The notes: generated by a model from the letters alone, not told the origin. A DNA stretch of 34,051 nucleotides from Pectinatus brassicae (GCF_014201835.1 NZ_JACHFH010000031.1:1-34051); one strand, 5' to 3'; shown: positions 18,500-28,687, numbered from the stretch's first letter. Numbers and translations: made by a program.

Positions 18500-19150
18500 T
18501 TACCTCCTACCGGTTAATTGCTCCAATATTATTTGTCCATCACTAACATAAGCTTTCTCCGGATAGGGCGCATCCTCTTTTGACATACATTTGTCCGGTG
18601 CCCGCGCAACCATGTCAGCAATTCGTATTTGCATGGGAATAAGATAACTAGCCGAGACTGTAGCTTTTATATTACCAAAAGCCCCCGCATGTACAATGCC
18701 ACGACAGGCACCATGTATATCAATATTTCCTGCAGCAATTACCGTTGCACCTGGATTAACATTTCCATTTATAACCACTGAGCCATCTGATATTACTTCT
18801 TGGCCATTTCGTATAGTTTGATTTATCACAGTTGTCTTTAATGGCATTTTCATGCCATTATCCGCTGAATCACTATTTGCATTATCTGCTGTTGCGTGAT
18901 TTTCAGCCGAATCATCATTTTCGGCATTTTGCAAAATCAAGCCATATTCATCAAATAGTTTTTCCAATTTCTCTTTTTGTAATTCACTAAGCCAATCGGC
19001 GTCTAAGTGTATCACAGTACCTTTTTCGAAAAACTTAAATGATGCATCCAGCTTCTGCCGTATTAAATTTTCATTTGTAGCAAAGTCAATTGTATTGGTT
19101 AAAATCATTTTTAAACCAGATCGACTGCCTTTAAATACAACTTCATTCAT
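18500..19150 (-). CDS. minC: Septum site-determining protein MinC
   Basis: A 216-residue MinC. The N-terminal FtsZ-inhibiting domain (about 1-75) is joined by a Asp/Asn/Ala-rich linker (NAENDDSAENHATADNANSD, about 75-95) to the C-terminal beta-helix. There, VISDGSVVINGNVNPGATV and AAGNIDIHGACRG show the family repeats that dimerise and bind MinD. The ribosome site is weak (GGATG, about 11 nt before ATG). It follows mrdA after 105 nt. Confidence 0.95.
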   Translation of the reverse strand: MNEVVFKGSRSGLKMILTNTIDFATNENLIRQKLDASFKFFEKGTVIHLDADWLSELQKEKLEKLFDEYGLILQNAENDDSAENHATADNANSDSADNGMKMPLKTTVINQTIRNGQEVISDGSVVINGNVNPGATVIAAGNIDIHGACRGIVHAGAFGNIKATVSASYLIPMQIRIADMVARAPDKCMSKEDAPYPEKAYVSDGQIILEQLTGRR

Positions 19151-19255
19151 AGTATTTTACATCCTATTATCCAATATTTACATTAGCAAATTAAGGGCAT
19201 TACTATATGAAACTTCGCTTTAAAATCAATTTTTTCCTGCTTAACCTTGTATAAA

Positions 19256-21106
19256 TTAATGCCCAACCTGAACCCCTGTTTTTATGGTTTTATTTTTATC
19301 CACATTCATTTTTTGCTGATCAATTAATGGTGGTTCCGGTGTTATATGAAAAGCCGCTTCCAAAATTTTCTTGCCAATCGGCACTGCCGATTGTGCACCA
19401 TAACCGCCATTTACCACTATAACTGCAACAACCACCTGTGGATCATTATATGGTCCGTATGCAACAAACCAGCCATGGTCAGCACCATGCGGATTTTCTG
19501 CCGTACCTGTTTTCCCAGCAATTTGTACAGGAAAATTAGAAAAAGTTGAAGCTGCTGTACCAATTTTGGTAACTGCCAACAAGCTTTGTTGAATAAGCGT
19601 TATTATATCTGGTGAAACACCATCCAGCTTACTTTCGACAATCGGTTCGAATTTTTTATATAAACTGCCATCAGGATTTGTTATCCTATCTACTAAATAT
19701 GGTTTGTATCTTGTACCGCCATTAGCAATTTCACTCATTACCATAGCAGCCTGCAGTGGCGTAACCAGGTTAAAGCCCTGTCCAATAGCCGCATCGAGTG
19801 TTTCCGATAAATACCAATCCTGTTTATATACTTTTCGCTTATATTCTTTGCTGGCAACAAGGCCATTTGCTTCATAAGGCAAATCGATACCTGTTCTTTG
19901 CCCTAAACCAAATAGTTTTGCATAACGCCCCAATGTATCTATACCAACTCGATGTCCCATTTCATAAAAATAAACATTATCAGAATGGGCTAAGGCCTGC
20001 GTGAAGTTTATGAGGCCTAATGCTTCTCCATCGGCATTATGTTTAGGCACCAGCCAGTATACCCCTGGATCGTAAATCTTTTCTTCCGGCGTAACTTTAT
20101 GCTCGTTTAAGGCTGCTGTCCCCGTTACTATTTTAAATACAGACCCCGGTGGATATTCCCCGCTTATCGTTTTATTATCCATTGGATGATAAGGATTATT
20201 ATTTATTTCATTCCAATCCTTTACGGAAATACCACCAGCAAATTTATTAGGATCAAAGGAAGGGCGGCTTGATATTGCCAGTATTGCGCCAGTCTTCGGA
20301 TTCATTACAACTGCTGCTGCCGCATGGGCATTTATCTTTTGCAGCTGCTCATCTATAGCCTGTTCAACTGCCAATTGCAACGGCATATCAATAGTTAGAT
20401 GCAGATCCTTACCAGGAACAGGCTCTTTCTTCCCAAGTATTTCTACTGGTTTACCAGTTACATCAACTTCGACCTGCTCACCGCCGGAAATACCGCGCAG
20501 GTATTGGTCATAAATTTTTTCCAGTCCAAACTTTCCAATTATATCGCCTAATTTATAAATGTCATCTTTATCTTTTTTATGGGCTTCCAATTCGCGTTCA
20601 TTAATTTCTCCCACATAACCAAAGGCATGTGCACCGATTCCCTTATAAATATAATCCCTAACCGGCTGAGCTTCAATAACAACTCCAGGGTATTTTTCCT
20701 TTTGTTCTTCAATAATCGTCCATATCTCAGGACCTACATCCGTTTTTAACATAATCGGATCAAAACCACTATGTTTTTTTATCTTGTCTTCTATTTCTTT
20801 TTTATCCACGTTCAGTAAAACTGATAAATTTTCGATGAGTTGTGGTTTTATTTTTTTGCTCAATGGTAATATTGCCACTGAAAACCCTGGTTGATTTATA
20901 ACTACAGGATTATTTTTACAGTCATACATTATACCACGCGGTGCCATTGTTGGTATAATGCGAATTCTATTTCCCTCTGCCTGCCGTTTATAAAAATCGC
21001 CCTGATATATTTGCAAATAGCCGACTCGCGCAATAAGCACAAATATTATCAATACTGAAACGATGGATAAAGCTTTTAATCTGCCTGACACATCTTTTGA
21101 GTCCAA
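19256..21106 (-). CDS. mrdA: Penicillin-binding protein 2 (elongasome transpeptidase)
   Basis: A 616-residue class B PBP. One membrane anchor (about 12-31) is followed by the pedestal domain and the transpeptidase with S322-x-x-K325 (PGSVFK), S375-D-N and K532-T-G. It cross-links peptidoglycan for cylindrical growth with RodA and MreBCD. The start codon is TTG with GGGGAG 9 nt upstream. The length fits PBP2. It lies downstream of mreBCD, the usual order in this phylum. Confidence 0.95.
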   Translation of the reverse strand: MDSKDVSGRLKALSIVSVLIIFVLIARVGYLQIYQGDFYKRQAEGNRIRIIPTMAPRGIMYDCKNNPVVINQPGFSVAILPLSKKIKPQLIENLSVLLNVDKKEIEDKIKKHSGFDPIMLKTDVGPEIWTIIEEQKEKYPGVVIEAQPVRDYIYKGIGAHAFGYVGEINERELEAHKKDKDDIYKLGDIIGKFGLEKIYDQYLRGISGGEQVEVDVTGKPVEILGKKEPVPGKDLHLTIDMPLQLAVEQAIDEQLQKINAHAAAAVVMNPKTGAILAISSRPSFDPNKFAGGISVKDWNEINNNPYHPMDNKTISGEYPPGSVFKIVTGTAALNEHKVTPEEKIYDPGVYWLVPKHNADGEALGLINFTQALAHSDNVYFYEMGHRVGIDTLGRYAKLFGLGQRTGIDLPYEANGLVASKEYKRKVYKQDWYLSETLDAAIGQGFNLVTPLQAAMVMSEIANGGTRYKPYLVDRITNPDGSLYKKFEPIVESKLDGVSPDIITLIQQSLLAVTKIGTAASTFSNFPVQIAGKTGTAENPHGADHGWFVAYGPYNDPQVVVAVIVVNGGYGAQSAVPIGKKILEAAFHITPEPPLIDQQKMNVDKNKTIKTGVQVGH

Positions 21107-21128
21107 AACTTTATTCTCCCCATCTAGT

Positions 21129-21160
21129 AATTAAGACACCTATTGTGGGGTGTCCTAATT
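21129..21160 (-). other. Intercistronic hairpin between mreD and mrdA
   Basis: Arms AATTAAGACACC (21129-21140) and GGTGTCCTAATT (21149-21160) pair with one G-U, around an 8-nt loop. No T-tract follows, so it looks like an RNA stability or processing hairpin more than a terminator. It overlaps the mreD stop codon. Confidence 0.6.
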
Positions 21161-21646
21161 ATCAAAACTTTTATTTTTTAACCAGCATACTAATTTATGT
21201 ACAAAATATGAAAAAATTAGATTATAAATTATCGGAAACAATAATAATTTATATATATTTTGCCTTATATCTACATTATAGCCCAATAAAAAAATTATTA
21301 TAGTAAGGATTATATAATTGGCAACAGTTGCCGCGACTGAGGACACCAAAGGCAATAAAATCTTTCCTTCATATATTCTATCAATCATAAGTCCAAAGCA
21401 AAAGCCTATTATCATCTTACTCAATGTATTAAAGCCCAAAAATGCACCAGAGGCTATATCTTGTAATAATCCCCCACAAAAACCAGCAAAAGCTCCACGT
21501 TTAAAGCCATGTGTTAATGCGATTGAGGTGGTAAGCAATAAAAGCAAATCAGCATTACTGCCCTCAAATGAAATTGCATATAATAATGAACTTTGTAATA
21601 TATATACCACCAAAAAAACTAATATCCATGCAAATGCCTTTTTCAT
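21155..21646 (-). CDS. mreD: Rod shape-determining protein MreD
   Basis: A 163-residue membrane protein with five to six predicted spans. The segment GFKRGAFAGFCGGLLQDIASG (about 47-67, with FCGGLLQD) is the conserved MreD loop. It acts with MreC in the elongasome. The ATG overlaps the mreC stop (ATGA), so translation is coupled. Sequence conservation in this family is low; assignment rests on the loop, topology and position between mreC and mrdA. Confidence 0.92.
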   Translation of the reverse strand: MKKAFAWILVFLVVYILQSSLLYAISFEGSNADLLLLLTTSIALTHGFKRGAFAGFCGGLLQDIASGAFLGFNTLSKMIIGFCFGLMIDRIYEGKILLPLVSSVAATVANYIILTIIIFLLGYNVDIRQNIYKLLLFPIIYNLIFSYFVHKLVCWLKNKSFDN

Positions 21647-22563
21647 TCGTTAGCACCTACTTTTTCTACCTGCTGCCCATCAGCATTTTGCTGCATTTGT
21701 TTAACTAATTTTTCTGCTGGTATTTGCTGTGAATTTACAATTATTATTACATCTTCGAGTTTTTGAAACTCTACTGCTGTTTTTACTGCTGCGTATTTAA
21801 GCAATCCACCTGATTCGTTTTGTACATCTTCTACCGTTCCCACAAAAATTCCTTTAGGATATATACCTCCTAATCCTGAGGTTATTATCTGGTCACCCTT
21901 TTTTACATCGGCTGACCGCGGAATATTTTCCATATGAACTGCCGAAGAACCATTTATATCGCCTTTTATAATACCAGCGACCCTTGAATCATTACGCTGA
22001 ACCATTACACCGACAGCAACACGTGGATCAGTTATAAGTGCTACAATGGAATAACTATCATATGTTTTTATTACATAGCCTACAAGTCCTGCCGGCGTAA
22101 CTACCGGCATATCTTTTTTTATTCCATCGTTAGCACCACGATTAACCACGATATTATTTACCCAGGTAGATGAATCCCTGGCAATAACTGTAGCTGTTTT
22201 CATCTCGAACTGCTGTGCAATTTTTTTATAATCGAGTATCTTGCGCAAACGTTCATTTTCTATAGCTATTTCATTGTTTTGCATATTTTGTTTACGCAGT
22301 TGTAGTACCTGAGCCTTTAACTGTTTATTTTCTTGATAAACAGTCAATAAATCATTGACTCCTTTTATCACATTACTGCTGGTATTGCCCAATTTTGATG
22401 AAGCACTTTGAAAAGGCGCCAATAATGTTATGACAATACGGTTAGTCAATGGTATTTTAACCTTACCCTTGGCCGAAAAAAATATCAGACAAAAAACTAC
22501 TAATAATACTATTATAAGCAGCCACAATTTTTCCCGCACCGGGCCATTTGTATGCATACTCAT
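21643..22563 (-). CDS. mreC: Rod shape-determining protein MreC
   Basis: A 306-residue bitopic protein. A single transmembrane helix (about 13-30) is followed by a coiled coil (about 70-110, KQLKAQVLQLRKQN) and a beta-rich extracytoplasmic domain with GLVGYV and IITSGLGGIYPKGIFVG. MreC connects MreB and PBP2. The first ATG has only a weak ribosome site, and a second in-frame ATG lies 6 nt on. It starts 15 nt after mreB. Confidence 0.94.
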   Translation of the reverse strand: MSMHTNGPVREKLWLLIIVLLVVFCLIFFSAKGKVKIPLTNRIVITLLAPFQSASSKLGNTSSNVIKGVNDLLTVYQENKQLKAQVLQLRKQNMQNNEIAIENERLRKILDYKKIAQQFEMKTATVIARDSSTWVNNIVVNRGANDGIKKDMPVVTPAGLVGYVIKTYDSYSIVALITDPRVAVGVMVQRNDSRVAGIIKGDINGSSAVHMENIPRSADVKKGDQIITSGLGGIYPKGIFVGTVEDVQNESGGLLKYAAVKTAVEFQKLEDVIIIVNSQQIPAEKLVKQMQQNADGQQVEKVGANE

Positions 22564-22578
22564 CTATATCCGCTTTTC

Positions 22579-23613
22579 TTATCGTAATTTTTTAGTTGTC
22601 ATCATGACACGTTTTAATAAATCAATATTGCCTAAGGATTTACCAGTTCCCTCACCAACGCAAGAAAGTGGATCTTCTGCGATAAGAACAGGCATGCCTG
22701 TTTCCTTGCTCAAAAGTTTATCAAGGTTTGACAACAATGCCCCTCCGCCAGTCATCATAATGCCATGATCCATTACATCGGCTGCTAATTCTGGTGGTGT
22801 GTGTTCCAACGTATTTTTCACGGCTTCAACTATTTTGTGTACCGGTTCACGCAAGGCTTCTTCGATTTCTTTATCGCTTACTTCAAGCACTTTAGGCAGC
22901 CCACTTACAAGATCACGTCCACGGATTTCCATAGTTTTAGGCGTACTAGGTGAAATAGCCGTACCAATATTGATTTTTATTTCTTCAGCTGTACGTTCAC
23001 CAATCATTAAATTGTACATTCTTTTGATATAATGAACAATTGCAGTATCCATTTCATCTCCGCCAATTCTAATCGAACAGCTTGTTACAATACCGCCCAA
23101 TGAAATAACCGCAATCTCAGTTGTACCACCGCCAATATCAACTACCATACTGCCAGTTGCTTCTTCTACCGGAAGACCTGCGCCGATGGCTGCTGCCATT
23201 GGTTCTTCAATCAAATAAGCCTCATTAGCACCAGCCTGACGAACAGCATCGATAACAGCACGTTTTTCTACTTCGGTTACGCCAGAAGGTACACCGACAA
23301 CAACACGTGGCTTAACAAATGAGCTTCTATTCATTGCTTTACCAATAAAATATTTAAGCATTGACTGAGTTACGTTAAAGTCAGCAATAACCCCATCTTT
23401 CATAGGACGAATTGCTACGATATTCCCCGGAGTACGGCCAATCATGCGTTTTGCCTCTTCACCTACTGCTAATACATTATTTGAATCTTTATCTATTGCT
23501 ACAACTGATGGCTCACGTAAAACAATACCTTTACCTTTTACATGCACCAGTGTATTTGCTGTTCCTAAATCGATTCCCATATCATGAGAAAAACCGCCAA
23601 AAATATTCCACAT
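22579..23613 (-). CDS. mreB: Rod shape-determining actin homologue MreB
   Basis: A 344-residue actin-fold protein. Phosphate-1 motif GIDLGTANT is at 13-21, phosphate-2 [16 protein letters not shown] near 156-171 and the adenosine motif [13 protein letters not shown] near 291-303. MreB filaments direct the cell-wall elongation complex. It is the first gene of mreB-mreC-mreD-mrdA-minCDE, with GGGAG before its ATG. The 165 nt between it and radC hold no gene; I found no convincing promoter there. Confidence 0.97.
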   Translation of the reverse strand: MWNIFGGFSHDMGIDLGTANTLVHVKGKGIVLREPSVVAIDKDSNNVLAVGEEAKRMIGRTPGNIVAIRPMKDGVIADFNVTQSMLKYFIGKAMNRSSFVKPRVVVGVPSGVTEVEKRAVIDAVRQAGANEAYLIEEPMAAAIGAGLPVEEATGSMVVDIGGGTTEIAVISLGGIVTSCSIRIGGDEMDTAIVHYIKRMYNLMIGERTAEEIKINIGTAISPSTPKTMEIRGRDLVSGLPKVLEVSDKEIEEALREPVHKIVEAVKNTLEHTPPELAADVMDHGIMMTGGGALLSNLDKLLSKETGMPVLIAEDPLSCVGEGTGKSLGNIDLLKRVMMTTKKLR

Positions 23614-23778
23614 TCTAAACTACGTTCTCCCTTCAAATTTCAATAATAATATAAAACCGTGTTAACTATAATTTAGCATTAACCTTTGTTATAGCACTAT
23701 TATCTATGTTGAAAATATTATAGCCCTGACTTTATGGTTTTCAGCTCTATAATAGATTATTTCACTACAATAAGCTAC

Positions 23779-24474
23779 TCAATCCATCAGACCTTGTTCC
23801 TTTAAGCTTATATATTTATTATTTCCTACAATAATATGATCCACTACATTAATTCCCATTATCTGCCCTGCCTTTACCAAACGATGGGTCGTTGCTATAT
23901 CTTCACTGCTGGGCTTAGGATCACCACTGGGATGATTATGCGTTAAAATGATTGACGAAGCGGCATTCTTTAAAGCTTCCTCAAATACCTCACGTGGATG
24001 CACTAATGATGCATTTAATATCCCCACAGATATTATTTTAAATGACAATATCTGATTTTTTACATTTAATAAGATTATAGCAAAGTTTTCCTTGGTTTCA
24101 TAACGCAGTCGCGGCATAATATAACGAGCTGCATCATCCGGCGTCGTAACAGCAGTCTTTTGGTAAAAAGGCTCCTGGGCAATACGTCGGCCTAATTCTA
24201 TTGCTGCCAATATTGTTGCCGCTTTAGCAGGACCTACACCAGCAATTTCGCTTAATTGCGCTGGTGCTAATTTAACAATTGACGATAAACCACTATCCTT
24301 ATATAATGACAATAAATTTTCCGCCACATGCAAAACAGAAACATTTTTAGTACCTACTCGCAGCAAAATAGCCAATAGCTCAGCATTGCTTAATGTTTCT
24401 ACACCATGGGCAATTAATTTTTCCCGTGGCCGTTCCTGCTCAGGTAAATCGCGAACCATAGTAGTGTTTTTCAT
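23779..24474 (-). CDS. radC: RadC family JAB1/MPN domain protein
   Basis: About 231 residues from MKNTTMVRDLPEQERPREK; GAGG 9 nt upstream favours this over an ATG 18 nt earlier. An N-terminal helix-hairpin-helix (SEIAGVGPAKAATILAAIELG) precedes the JAMM metal-binding motif THNHPSGDPKPSSED. Despite the name, a repair role is doubtful; its biochemical function is unsettled. Its place before mreB is common in Bacillota. Confidence 0.93.
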   Translation of the reverse strand: MKNTTMVRDLPEQERPREKLIAHGVETLSNAELLAILLRVGTKNVSVLHVAENLLSLYKDSGLSSIVKLAPAQLSEIAGVGPAKAATILAAIELGRRIAQEPFYQKTAVTTPDDAARYIMPRLRYETKENFAIILLNVKNQILSFKIISVGILNASLVHPREVFEEALKNAASSIILTHNHPSGDPKPSSEDIATTHRLVKAGQIMGINVVDHIIVGNNKYISLKEQGLMD

Positions 24475-24908
24475 AATAATACCTCTAGCCATTCAACAAG
24501 TTCAAACTTTTCGCCTTTAATATTTCACTTATAAAAAAACATACTGTAACAAGAATACTATACCAAATAACGTCTATTAAGACAACGACTAATTAATAAA
24601 ATCTTTAGATTTTTTTTGGTATTATCTATTATCACTTCCTAATATAACCTTAATTATTGACAGAATTAAATTATACTACAAAATTTTTAATACTGACATA
24701 AAAAAATGATTTTGTTTATAATTTTTTTTTATTTTTTTTTAGTATTTGTATAATTATTCATAAAATAGTAATAAATCACTCTAAAGCCTTAGCAAAGCTT
24801 GACTACTATATAGTGCTACTGTATAATTTCAAGTGAGATATATTATATATTTTACCTACATAAATTGGAAATGAAACTACAGCATCTTCACATTTCCAGA
24901 CTGGAGAG
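24475..24908 (+). promoter_or_regulatory. Divergent intergenic region with sigma factor promoter
   Basis: This AT-rich region separates radC (minus) and the sigma gene (plus). On the plus strand TTGACT (24799-24804), a 17-bp gap and TATAAT (24822-24827) form a good promoter, giving a 5' leader of about 75-85 nt. A run of T (about 24720-24745) lies upstream as a possible UP-like element. I see no other structure. Confidence 0.7.
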
Positions 24909-24917
24909 ATGATGCGA

Positions 24918-25781
24918 ATGGCTGATATCAATGAAAACAATCCTACAAATGCCTCTTTAGATAATAGCAACACGGATATACAGCACGATGAACAAGATAA
25001 TTTTTCTATAAGTGTGCTTGCTAAAGAAAATAGCTATCCTAAAACAAATATGCTGGATAACTGTGATACAGCTGAATTAGATAATGTCCTTGCCAGTTTC
25101 AGTGATGAGGAATTATTGTTTTCGATAAAAATCAAACAAAATAAGTATGCCTTGGATTTTTTAATAAAAAAATATCGCAATTTTGTTCGTGTCAGGGCAC
25201 GTTCCTATTTTTTAATTGGTGCTGACCGTGAAGACATCATTCAAGAAGGAATGATTGGTCTTTATAAAGCTATTCGTGATTTTCGTGATGAAAAATTATC
25301 ATCTTTTCGCGCTTTTGCTGAATTATGTATAACACGACAAATAATTACAGCAATAAAAACAGCTACCCGCCAAAAACATATTCCTCTAAATTCATATATA
25401 TCTCTTAACAAGCCCATTTACGATGAAGAATCGGATCGTACCCTCCTTGATATTTTATCAGGGACAACCGTCAGTGATCCTGAGGAATTAATGATTAACC
25501 GTGAAGAGTTTTTGGCTATTGAAGGTAAAATGGAACAAATTCTAAGTGACTTAGAATGGAAAGTATTAATGTCATATCTTGATGGCAAATCCTATCAGGA
25601 AATTGCTGTTGATTTAAAACGTCATGTAAAATCCATTGATAATGCCCTGCAGCGCGTCAAACGCAAACTGGAAAAGTATATAACCAGTCGTGCTAAAGCT
25701 GAAGAACGCCCATTATATAAAAAAGCACAAAACAAACATTTTGATGATTTATATATTAGCTTAAGTTCTAAAAATAAATAA
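24918..25781 (+). CDS. sigH: RNA polymerase sigma factor, SigH-like (sigma-70 family)
   Basis: About 287 residues from MADINENN (GGAGAG is 9 nt upstream; two earlier ATGs are too close to it). Region 2 spans roughly 70-140, with YRNFVRVRARSYFLIGADREDIIQEGMIGLYKAI reading as the core-binding and -10 recognition helices (quoted in part: DREDIIQEGMIGLYKAI). Region 4 shows SYQEIAVDLKRHVKSIDNAL, a helix-turn-helix. SigH of Bacillus is about 218 residues; this one has an Asn/Asp-rich extension of about 60 residues at the N-terminus and a basic tail of about 30. It is co-directional with pfp, 11 nt apart. SigH is the closest group I recognise. Confidence 0.8.
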   Translation: MADINENNPTNASLDNSNTDIQHDEQDNFSISVLAKENSYPKTNMLDNCDTAELDNVLASFSDEELLFSIKIKQNKYALDFLIKKYRNFVRVRARSYFLIGADREDIIQEGMIGLYKAIRDFRDEKLSSFRAFAELCITRQIITAIKTATRQKHIPLNSYISLNKPIYDEESDRTLLDILSGTTVSDPEELMINREEFLAIEGKMEQILSDLEWKVLMSYLDGKSYQEIAVDLKRHVKSIDNALQRVKRKLEKYITSRAKAEERPLYKKAQNKHFDDLYISLSSKNK

Positions 25782-25792
25782 GGGGTGATTTT

Positions 25793-27034
25793 ATGTCGCA
25801 AAAAACTATCGCTATTGTCTGCGGTGGAGGTCCTGCACCTGGCATAAACAGTGTTATTCGTTCTGTCACATCTGAGGCACTGCGCAATGGCTGGAAAGTT
25901 CTTGGTATGTATGAAGGTTTTTCCTATCTTGCTAAGGGAGAAAAAAAGTACGTTGAGCTTGTTTACAATAATACCAGCCGCATCCATCTAACTGGTGGCT
26001 GCATACTGCAAATGTCCCGCTTTAATCCTACTAAGGATGAAGCCGATTTAAAACGAGTTGTTGATACATTAATGGCTCTTAATGTCACTCATTTACTGAC
26101 AATCGGCGGTGATGATACTGCTTTTAGTGCTTCTGCTGTTGCCGCATATTCCAAAAAAATAAACTGTCCTATCAATGTGGTTCATGTACCTAAAACAATT
26201 GACAATGATCTGCCCTTACCAGAAAATGTTCCTACCTTCGGCTTTGAAACAGCTCGTGCCTTTGGCACTACTGAAATAGAAAATCTTATTGAAGATTCAC
26301 GCACTACTAACAATCGCTGGTATCTGACAATTGCCATGGGCCGCACTGCCGGTCATTTAGCGTTAGGGATTGGCCGCTCTGCTGGTGCAGCTGTTACAAT
26401 TATTCCCGAAGAATTTCCGCAATATAAAATTACCTTGCAGCATCTAATAGACATTCTTGTCGGTGCTATGATAAAACGTTATATGATTGGTCGCAATTAT
26501 GGTGTAGCTGTTATCGCTGAAGGTGTTATTGAAAAGATTGCCCCTGAAGATTTTGCAAAATTCGGTAATATCTCACTAGATGAACATGGTCATATTCGTT
26601 ATGCCGAACTTGATTTTGGTGAAATATTAAAAGAAGCTGTCGTCAAGGAAATGAATTCTTTGGGCATTAAATTATCTATCGTTGACAAGGAAATCGGCTA
26701 TGAACTGCGCTGCGCCGCTCCTATTGCCTATGACATTGATTATACAACCATGCTGGGATATTCTGCTGTACAGTTCCTGTTAAAAGGCGGTTCCGGTGCC
26801 ATGATTTCTGTTCAAGGCAGCCGTTCAGTTCCCATGTATTTTGAAGAACTTAAAAATCCAACTACAGGAAAAACCTTTGTACGCAAAGTCAATATTGATT
26901 CCGTAAGCTATAAAATTGCCCGCAGCTTTATGCAGCGATTAGAACGCGAGGATTTAGACAATCCTGATGTTGCCAAACTTTATCAAATGAAGTTAGATGA
27001 ATTTAAAAAACGTTATATATACCTGTTTGAATAG
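25793..27034 (+). CDS. pfp: Phosphofructokinase, probably pyrophosphate-dependent
   Basis: A 413-residue PFK family enzyme. GGGPAPGIN at 11-19 is the phosphate-binding start, GGDDT near 105-109 and PKTIDND near 133-139 the active site. The Asp after GGD and the Lys in PKTIDND are the residues that mark pyrophosphate users, where ATP enzymes carry Gly-Gly. It phosphorylates fructose 6-phosphate in glycolysis, reversibly if PPi is used. It follows the sigma gene by 11 nt with AAGGGGTGA before ATG, and ends in a strong terminator. Confidence 0.88.
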   Translation: MSQKTIAIVCGGGPAPGINSVIRSVTSEALRNGWKVLGMYEGFSYLAKGEKKYVELVYNNTSRIHLTGGCILQMSRFNPTKDEADLKRVVDTLMALNVTHLLTIGGDDTAFSASAVAAYSKKINCPINVVHVPKTIDNDLPLPENVPTFGFETARAFGTTEIENLIEDSRTTNNRWYLTIAMGRTAGHLALGIGRSAGAAVTIIPEEFPQYKITLQHLIDILVGAMIKRYMIGRNYGVAVIAEGVIEKIAPEDFAKFGNISLDEHGHIRYAELDFGEILKEAVVKEMNSLGIKLSIVDKEIGYELRCAAPIAYDIDYTTMLGYSAVQFLLKGGSGAMISVQGSRSVPMYFEELKNPTTGKTFVRKVNIDSVSYKIARSFMQRLEREDLDNPDVAKLYQMKLDEFKKRYIYLFE

Positions 27035-27035
27035 C

Positions 27036-27070
27036 AAAACTCCCATGTGGCATAGCACATGGGAGTTTTT
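27036..27070. terminator. Bidirectional terminator between pfp and a membrane protein gene
   Basis: A perfect 14-bp stem, 27036-27049 pairing with 27056-27069 (core ACTCCCATGTG), has a 6-nt loop and a T-run on the plus strand. It lies between convergent genes and can serve both. Confidence 0.92.
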
Positions 27071-27646
27071 TTATTGACCATAAGGTGTTTTCCCATCCAT
27101 TTGGAAAATTTCCCGATAATCCATTTTATCAAGTTTTTGCAAAAACGTATAAAATATAAATATGCTTATTGTTGAACCTATTTCATAAATAGCAATAATT
27201 AAATAACCGACAAAAATCTGCCCATTCGTATCAATTAAAGCCATAAAACAGCCCAATATCATCACTAAAATATATTTTGCTATTTCTATTTTCATCCCCC
27301 GCACCAAAAAATCATAATTTTGCGGATTTGGCAGCCAAGCTGCACGATTTACAAGAATTATGGCAATAAAGTAAACAGCCGCTGTTATTATCAGTACAGC
27401 ATCAGGCGGTAAAAACATACTAAGCAGCCCGCATACAATTGCCCCCGGCCAATTATATGGCAAAAACAAACCAATAAAGATCATCCAGCTTAATGATAGC
27501 GCAGCTACTGCCGAACTTGTATACAAAAAATAAAAAGCTAAAACCCAGCATACAGCTATCAGCTGCACTATCAAAGCCAATCCTGCTAAAATTCTCATCC
27601 GGCTTATAAAAATAAGCTTACCGGACATGTCATTATTTTTGAACAT
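27071..27646 (-). CDS. Unknown integral membrane protein
   Basis: A 191-residue protein I do not recognise. Hydrophobic spans at about 18-42, 45-62, 66-79, 82-100, 120-138 and 144-168 predict five or six transmembrane helices, with a basic N-terminus (KNNDMSGK) and a polar C-terminal tail (KLDKMDYREIFQMDGKTPYGQ, about 171-191). GGGGT lies 6 nt before ATG. It stands alone, 46 nt after the peptidase gene on the same strand, so the two may be cotranscribed. Confidence 0.75.
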   Translation of the reverse strand: MFKNNDMSGKLIFISRMRILAGLALIVQLIAVCWVLAFYFLYTSSAVAALSLSWMIFIGLFLPYNWPGAIVCGLLSMFLPPDAVLIITAAVYFIAIILVNRAAWLPNPQNYDFLVRGMKIEIAKYILVMILGCFMALIDTNGQIFVGYLIIAIYEIGSTISIFIFYTFLQKLDKMDYREIFQMDGKTPYGQ

Positions 27647-27691
27647 AATACCCCATTTGACCCCTTCTTTTATTCCTATTTTTTTATTATA

Positions 27692-28687
27692 TCAGCTGAC
27701 AAAATCCGTATTATCTGAAAAAGACTGGGCACTTTTTAAACCATAAGCTGGCTTAGCCGAAAGTACTGCCCGATTAATCGCCTTAGCCATTACATAAGAT
27801 GCTAAAGTCCCCACTGAATTTATATCAGCGGACAATGTTCCTGCTGATAAAGCATATACGCTGTCCCCGTCGACCATAGTATGTACCGGACGTATTGTTC
27901 TGGCCAAGCCATTTTGTGCCATTGCTGCTACTTTTGTCAGTTCTGTTTTATTGAAAGCTGCATTAGTTATTATAGCACCAATTGTCGTATTATTGCTGCT
28001 AAATAAATCAATCTTTTTTTCATTATTTTCAATAATGCTTTTTTCCGTATCCGCAAAATTATTTTTACTGCCATCAAGCATTCCCGCTAAAATTTTATTA
28101 CTATCCAGCTCATAAACATCACCTAATGCATTTACTGCTACTATTGCGCCTACCTTTACCTCTCCCACCTGCACCGCATAAACACCAAGTCCGCTCTTCA
28201 TCATATGCTCTGCACCATTATATTTTCCTACAGAAGCACCACAACCGGCTCCAACATTCCCTTCCTCAATAATATTTTTTTCCGCCTGCTGACAAGCCTT
28301 ATAGACCATCTTACGACCCGGTCGCACCTGCGACAAACCTACAGAAAAATCAAAAATACATGATGCGCAAACCAATGGTACTTTACCATAGCCCGTATCA
28401 AAACCAATATTCTTTTCTTCCAGATACTGCATTATTCCACCAGCACCATCAAGACCAAAGGCACTACCGCCTGACAATAATATAGCATGAATTTTATCAG
28501 CAGCAGCCAGTGGGCTAAGCAATGCTGTCTCACGCGAAGCCGGCCCTCCACCTCTTATATCAATACCACAGCAAGCTCCCTGCTCACATAATATGACTGT
28601 ACAGCCTGTAGCACTTACTGCATCCTGCATATTACCTATTTTTATATTTCCTATTTGCGTTATAGCTATTTCTCTCATATTTGCCAT
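27692..28687 (-). CDS. P1 family peptidase (DmpA-type N-terminal nucleophile aminopeptidase)
   Basis: About 331 residues from MANMREIAITQIGN, with GGGGAGG 7 nt upstream; an ATG 30 nt earlier lacks a site. LSGGSAFGLDGAGGIMQYLE (about 70-89) and GNVGAGCGASVGK (about 143-155) are P1 signatures. Self-cleavage probably occurs before a Thr in NNTTIGAIITNA (about 240). Family members are aminopeptidases or amidases for small peptides and beta-peptides; the substrate is unknown. Confidence 0.88.
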   Translation of the reverse strand: MANMREIAITQIGNIKIGNMQDAVSATGCTVILCEQGACCGIDIRGGGPASRETALLSPLAAADKIHAILLSGGSAFGLDGAGGIMQYLEEKNIGFDTGYGKVPLVCASCIFDFSVGLSQVRPGRKMVYKACQQAEKNIIEEGNVGAGCGASVGKYNGAEHMMKSGLGVYAVQVGEVKVGAIVAVNALGDVYELDSNKILAGMLDGSKNNFADTEKSIIENNEKKIDLFSSNNTTIGAIITNAAFNKTELTKVAAMAQNGLARTIRPVHTMVDGDSVYALSAGTLSADINSVGTLASYVMAKAINRAVLSAKPAYGLKSAQSFSDNTDFVS

